10,288 bases of DNA from JBKHJA01 sp046538375. Lineage in GTDB: Bacteria > Acidobacteriota > Aminicenantia > Aminicenantales > Aminicenantaceae. The notes under the pieces are model-generated. The model was not told where the DNA came from and did not search any database. It saw only the letters and a program-made list of their open reading frames with translations. The DNA is taken from the NCBI GenBank assembly GCA_046538375.1, contig JBKHJA010000095.1, forward strand, positions 1 to 10,288, read 5' to 3'. Position numbers and translations under genes: made by a program. Shown here one piece after another: positions 7,372 through 10,288 of the stretch (the stretch's first letter is position 1; the number at the start of each line of letters is the position of its first letter).

Positions 7372-8436
7372 TCAGGCATGATGATGCGTTTCCCAGGCGA
7401 GAAACTGTTCAAGGAACAATCGGGCGGCTTGTTTCCAGGAATATTTGCTTTTCTGTGTTGATTCACGGGCTGTTTTTTCCAACTTTATTAATTTCTGCGG
7501 TTCTCTTATCAATTCCACACAACCCTGAACTAAATCAGGTATGGATTCATAAAGCAATCCGTTTCGGCCCGGGACCATATGGAATTTTGTGTACGGGGCT
7601 TTATAAGCCAGCACAGGAAGGCCGAAAGCCACGGCTTCCTGAACAGACATCCCGTAAGTCTCCATTTTTGATGCTGAAATGAACACCGTACTTTTTTCAT
7701 AAAGGCTTTTGAGTTCAGATAGAGATAAAGAGCCCCGCAGAAGAACCCGGTTTTTTGACAAAAGATTTTTTTGGGCTGTCCTTACACAAGCCTGGGCATA
7801 ATCAGGCTCGATGTCAGATCTCCCTACAATCTGAACTTCAAATTGATCTGATTCAGAAATTCTCTTTATAAGGTTCTCCAGAAATTCAAGGATGCCTTTG
7901 CTCTTGATCAGGTTGGAAACCATCAGTCCCTTGAAACCATGCCCTGGGCTTTTTTTTCCAGAGGGGAGCAGACAGAGAGCTGGAGGAACATCAAACACAG
8001 GCTGGGAAGTGATTTTTCTTTGTTCCAGCATTTTTTTGGTAAGAGGACTTGTGAGCAAAAAACCGGTCACCGCTTCCAGAATCACTTTTTCCTTGGCTTT
8101 TTGTGCCCTGGCTTCTTTGGAATCAAGGTCCGGCTCAAAACTGGGAAGATCATGGATAACCAGAAAAACATCCTGTTCCGGCCCTTTTTTTCCCAGAAAA
8201 TCTTCAAGGCGGTCAAGATAGAGACTGTCCAGCCAGTAAACAGAGGGGATATTCCTCTGAGAATGGCTTAAGGCTTGATCAAAATTCAAAGTCTGGAATA
8301 CCAATCCTTCTTTTTTTAAAGCTTGGAGCAGGAAATGGTTGTAGTGATTTCCTCCAGAAGGGGATGAAAGGTCCTCCAACAGGACAAAAACAGTCTCTCT
8401 TTCCAAGTTAGCTAATTCCGGTTTATGGTATTTCAT
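7372..8436 (-). CDS. GT4-family (GT-B fold) glycosyltransferase
   Basis: This 354-residue cytoplasmic glycosyltransferase would move a sugar from a nucleotide-sugar donor to an unknown acceptor with retention of configuration. The N-terminal Rossmann domain begins with VFVLLEDLSSPSGGNHYN (16-33), whose glycine pair fits the GT4 donor loop. IHDLPSFEP at 94-102 and GFLLTSP at 125-131 follow. The C-terminal donor-binding domain has GLMVSNLIKSKG (170-181), VQIVGRSD (201-208) and the EX7E motif, Glu259 to Glu267 within METYGMSVQEA. No signal peptide or membrane segment is seen, so the acceptor is probably soluble. It is the third gene of the operon, starting 26 bases after the PTPS-like stop, with only a weak ribosome binding site (AAAGA), which suggests dependence on upstream translation. 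Nothing in the window suggests a polysaccharide or LPS locus, so a small-molecule acceptor made by its two partners is a reasonable inference. Confidence 0.88.
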   Translation of the reverse strand: MKYHKPELANLERETVFVLLEDLSSPSGGNHYNHFLLQALKKEGLVFQTLNFDQALSHSQRNIPSVYWLDSLYLDRLEDFLGKKGPEQDVFLVIHDLPSFEPDLDSKEARAQKAKEKVILEAVTGFLLTSPLTKKMLEQRKITSQPVFDVPPALCLLPSGKKSPGHGFKGLMVSNLIKSKGILEFLENLIKRISESDQFEVQIVGRSDIEPDYAQACVRTAQKNLLSKNRVLLRGSLSLSELKSLYEKSTVFISASKMETYGMSVQEAVAFGLPVLAYKAPYTKFHMVPGRNGLLYESIPDLVQGCVELIREPQKLIKLEKTARESTQKSKYSWKQAARLFLEQFLAWETHHHA

Positions 8437-8462
8437 TCTTTTGTGGAAGGAATAGCAGCCGC

Positions 8463-8843
8463 TTATTTTATCTCTGCCTCATAACTTGCCCATGCTTCCG
8501 GGGACTCGTGGAGAGTGACTTTCAGCAGGCCTTTAAAGAAGGATACAACTTTTTTTTTGATCTGGAGATGGATGCGTTCGGCCAGATATTCTGTGGTGGT
8601 GATGTCTGATTTGAATTCTTCCATTTCATCCAGATTACGATAGTTAAGTCCTGAAACCACTTCTTTGAGTATTCGGGAGGCAAGGCCCATGTCCAGGACC
8701 ATGTTGTGTTCATCCAGGTGAGTGCGCTTAAACTCAGCCTCTATGATGTAGGTGGTCCCGTGAAGATTCTGGGCCGGGCCAAAAATCTCACCCTTGAGGG
8801 AGTGAGCGATAAACATATGATCCCTGACTGTTAAGCTATACAT
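8463..8843 (-). CDS. 6-pyruvoyl/6-carboxy-tetrahydropterin synthase homologue with altered active site
   Basis: This 126-residue protein has the PTPS/QueD T-fold. QueD makes 6-carboxytetrahydropterin from dihydroneopterin triphosphate in queuosine synthesis; PTPS makes 6-pyruvoyltetrahydropterin. Kept landmarks are MFIAHSL with His14, LHG with His28, VLDMG with Asp51, TTTE with Glu85 (pterin-anchoring region) and HES with Glu113. Against E. coli QueD, the catalytic cysteine four residues before the first HGH histidine is Ala24, the second HGH histidine is Thr30 (a zinc ligand), and the Asp-His pair of LDHxxLN is Asn67-Tyr68. Standard QueD/PTPS chemistry is therefore unlikely, yet the fold is intact and the gene is not decayed. 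It is the middle gene of an operon, overlapping the dehydrogenase stop by 8 bases, with AAGGAAG four bases before its ATG. No other queuosine gene is near. A related reaction or pterin binding is inferred. Confidence 0.87.
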   Translation of the reverse strand: MYSLTVRDHMFIAHSLKGEIFGPAQNLHGTTYIIEAEFKRTHLDEHNMVLDMGLASRILKEVVSGLNYRNLDEMEEFKSDITTTEYLAERIHLQIKKKVVSFFKGLLKVTLHESPEAWASYEAEIK

Positions 8844-9825
8844 GGTTCTTCCTTTGTTTATATTTCACAAGATAGCTGATGCCTTGAGCAGGCTGTTTAT
8901 TAAGCCGGGAGTAAACCTGAGGCAGCCTTGAAAAAGAGACAGCATGAGTGATATGGGTATCGAATTCGGCCTTTTTCAGCAGTTCAAACACCAATTTTTT
9001 CCTTCGTTTCCCGTCCCATCTGGGCTGCTGAAGAGGAGGGATGTTTGATACTTGAGAGCTGAGAATCTTTTTCCTCTGACTATGAAAACTTTCTCCCAAA
9101 ACCAAGGAAACTCTTTGCGTGCCGTACCAGCTCATTTCTATGACTGTTCCTTCCTTCCCGATTTTATCCAGGGCAAACTGAAGCCCTTGGCCGCTCCCGC
9201 TGGCATGAAAGGCCGCGTCAAAATTCTGGGACACTTTTTCAGGGGGAAGCACAAGAAATCCCATCTTCTCAGCCATCTTTCTTTTTTGGGGATGGATATC
9301 CATGATCTCCAGAGTCACTCCTGGCATGAAGCTGAGCAGCCTGGCCGTAAGTGAGCCCATGACCCCAAATCCCACCACCAGGATTTTTCCGCCCAGGCTC
9401 ACCCCTGAATCCCAGACAGCATTCACCGCTGTTTCCAGATTGCTGGCCAGGGTAGCCCGCTGGGGAGGGACCCCGGCGGGCAGGGGATGGGTGTCCTCAA
9501 CGCGCACCGTAAGCAGGTCCTGGTGAGGATGAAGCACATGGATGATTTGATCCAGCTTTTCTTGGGGTCCTTGGATGATCCTGCCTACAGCCGAATATCC
9601 GTATTTCACAGGAAAGGAAAATCGGCCTCCCATGTAGGGGCACCTCATTTCCTGGTGGAGGCTCCGGGGTACTTTGCCTTGAAAAACCAGGCGCTCTGTT
9701 CCAGGGCTGATGGCAGAGAACAATGTCTGAACCCAACACCACCCGGGTTTTGGCTGAGGCAATTCTTCTTTTAAGATGGAAGCCTTGTTGGCTTGGGGAA
9801 ACCACAGGGCAGAAGCTTGGGCCAT
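8836..9825 (-). CDS. MDR-family (zinc-type alcohol dehydrogenase-like) oxidoreductase
   Basis: This 329-residue soluble oxidoreductase belongs to the medium-chain dehydrogenase/reductase superfamily. The catalytic-domain start has SAISPGTERLVFQG at 37-50 where classical members have the CGTD zinc cysteine, so the catalytic zinc site is probably absent. The same SxGTER pattern occurs in the BchC branch. FPVKYGYSAVG at 71-81 and HPHQD at 99-103 follow. The Rossmann dinucleotide loop is GFGVMG at 152-157, and Asp176 at the end of the second strand favours NAD over NADP. The C-terminal domain closes near residue 320. The ATG has AAGGAG four bases upstream, an excellent site, and it is the first gene of the operon. 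The PTPS-like gene begins inside its last codons, so the two are translationally coupled. The substrate is unknown; action on the side chain or sugar of a product shared with its neighbours is an inference. Confidence 0.9.
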   Translation of the reverse strand: MAQASALWFPQANKASILKEELPQPKPGWCWVQTLFSAISPGTERLVFQGKVPRSLHQEMRCPYMGGRFSFPVKYGYSAVGRIIQGPQEKLDQIIHVLHPHQDLLTVRVEDTHPLPAGVPPQRATLASNLETAVNAVWDSGVSLGGKILVVGFGVMGSLTARLLSFMPGVTLEIMDIHPQKRKMAEKMGFLVLPPEKVSQNFDAAFHASGSGQGLQFALDKIGKEGTVIEMSWYGTQRVSLVLGESFHSQRKKILSSQVSNIPPLQQPRWDGKRRKKLVFELLKKAEFDTHITHAVSFSRLPQVYSRLNKQPAQGISYLVKYKQRKNHV

Positions 9826-9867
9826 CCTTCTCCTTATGAATCAGGTCATCTTGTTGCTACCTTAAAC

Positions 9868-9880
9868 ATGATACCATCAT
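9868..9880. promoter_or_regulatory. Short palindrome upstream of the dehydrogenase operon
   Basis: ATGAT and ATCAT arms flank a three-base centre, 43 bases before the dehydrogenase start. On the minus strand the right arm overlaps TATCAT, a possible -10 box without a convincing -35. This could be an operator but is short enough to arise by chance. Confidence 0.2.
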
Positions 9881-9983
9881 CCACACAAACAGAGAAGGAT
9901 GATTTATAATGGCTTTTCGGTGCAGGAGTTACAGGATACATTGTTTTATTAGATTATTAGAAAGTAGAAGTAGAAGGATAATT

Positions 9984-10031
9984 CTTAGAAGGATTCTTAG
10001 AAGGTCTTAGAAGGTCTTTGCTCTTAGAAGG
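9984..10031. repeat. Four direct repeats of CTTAGAAGG
   Basis: Exact copies start at 9984, 9996, 10006 and 10023, with start-to-start steps of 12, 10 and 17 bases. Degenerate GTAGAAG units precede them at 9964-9976. The last copy runs into the left arm of the inverted-repeat element. The regular steps suggest slippage of a simple repeat or repeated insertion at the same short target; binding sites on one face of the helix are possible but the spacing is uneven. Confidence 0.75.
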
Positions 10032-10047
10032 GGTCGGGCCCAGGCAA

Positions 10048-10191
10048 TTATAATATTATCATACATTTAGAGTATGTTTTCCACAGAAATAAGGGATTAA
10101 AATGAGCTTTTTGCCCCAAAAATTCAATATTGTCATTGTTACGAATAAGGCGAGTTACATATTCTATTTCTTGTTTTGTAAAGAAGGCGAT
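10048..10191 (-). pseudogene. Possible coding remnant inside the inverted-repeat element
   Basis: A 47-codon open stretch without a start codon reads as a plausible protein tail, including FTKQEIEYVTRLIRNN and FLGQKAHFNP, and ends at TAA close to the left arm. The amphipathic charge pattern is more protein-like than expected from AT-rich noise. It is bounded upstream by an in-frame TAA. No family is recognised. It may be a relic of cargo or transposase coding sequence, or chance. Confidence 0.2.
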
Positions 10192-10237
10192 TTAGCTTCT
10201 AAAAATCTCGATTTTAGTCCTTAAATCTGTGGAAAAC
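10076..10237. repeat. Nested imperfect inverted repeat inside the terminal element
   Basis: The arms at 10076-10103 and 10211-10237 both read GTTTTCCACAGA outward to inward on their own strands, then stay similar through AAGG and TAAAAT, with about three mismatches and one gap. Pairing continues weakly inward (GAGCTTTTT against GAGATTTTT). Together with the outer arms, this lets much of the element fold back on itself. Confidence 0.6.
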
Positions 10238-10288
10238 TCAGGTTAAATAGTTGAAAAAAAAGGGAATGCCTGGGCCCGACCCCTTCTT

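Larger units (their letters stand above)
10026..10287. mobile_element. Inverted-repeat-bounded element (MITE-like or REP/RAYT-type), 262 bp
   Basis: The outer arms at 10026-10046 and 10267-10287 are perfect 21-bp inverted repeats that begin AGAAGGGGTCGGGCC. They are GC-rich, while the sequence between them is strongly AT-rich and unlike the flanking genes. No transposase gene fits inside, so the element would be non-autonomous. Arms of the GGGGTCGGGCC type resemble those seen around REP-associated tyrosine transposase genes, recalled and not checked. The window ends one base past the right arm, so target duplications and any continuation cannot be seen. A very large hairpin serving as a transcription end is an alternative. 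Confidence 0.55.

Noticed and set aside
8463..8843. Calling the PTPS-like gene queD of queuosine synthesis
   Set aside because: Key catalytic residues are missing and no queC, queE or queF is nearby.

Overview
The window looks like a piece of a bacterial chromosome with close-packed genes, ATG starts with good Shine-Dalgarno sequences, ordinary codon use and a mid-range GC content. An orphan methyltransferase-type corrinoid protein, a methanogen-like thymidylate synthase homologue and a phosphoglucose isomerase of the type found in transaldolase fusions fit an anaerobic Gram-negative such as a Desulfobacterota member. That placement is an inference; no rRNA or other marker gene is present.

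Layout from left to right. (1) 125-619 (+) is a free-standing prolyl-tRNA editing protein of the ProXp-ala/PrdX type, preceded by a small hairpin that resembles a single CRISPR repeat. (2) 2406-691 (-) is a two-gene operon: a long, divergent thymidylate-synthase-fold protein, then a corrinoid (B12-binding) protein 15 bases downstream. (3) 2605-3963 (+) is an APC/LAT-type amino acid permease, divergent from that operon. (4) 4079-6373 (+) is a two-domain sugar-phosphate enzyme: a ribulose-phosphate 3-epimerase-like barrel fused to a full phosphoglucose isomerase. (5) 7165-6395 (-) is a TauE/SafE permease. (6) 9825-7372 (-) is a tight three-gene operon: an MDR dehydrogenase without the usual catalytic-zinc cysteine, a 6-pyruvoyl/6-carboxy-tetrahydropterin synthase homologue lacking most of its catalytic residues, and a GT4 glycosyltransferase. 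(7) 9826-10288 has no convincing gene. It holds a short palindrome upstream of the operon, a cluster of CTTAGAAGG direct repeats, and an AT-rich element of about 262 bp bounded by a perfect 21-bp inverted repeat, with a second imperfect inverted repeat nested inside. It looks like a non-autonomous mobile element.

Three places look most likely to hold undescribed biology. The first is the dehydrogenase / PTPS-like / glycosyltransferase operon, a possible pathway for a glycosylated or pterin-like small molecule. The second is the epimerase-Pgi fusion, whose epimerase half has lost a metal-ligand histidine. The third is the pairing of a thymidylate-synthase-like enzyme with a corrinoid protein. 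None of these functions can be proved from sequence alone.
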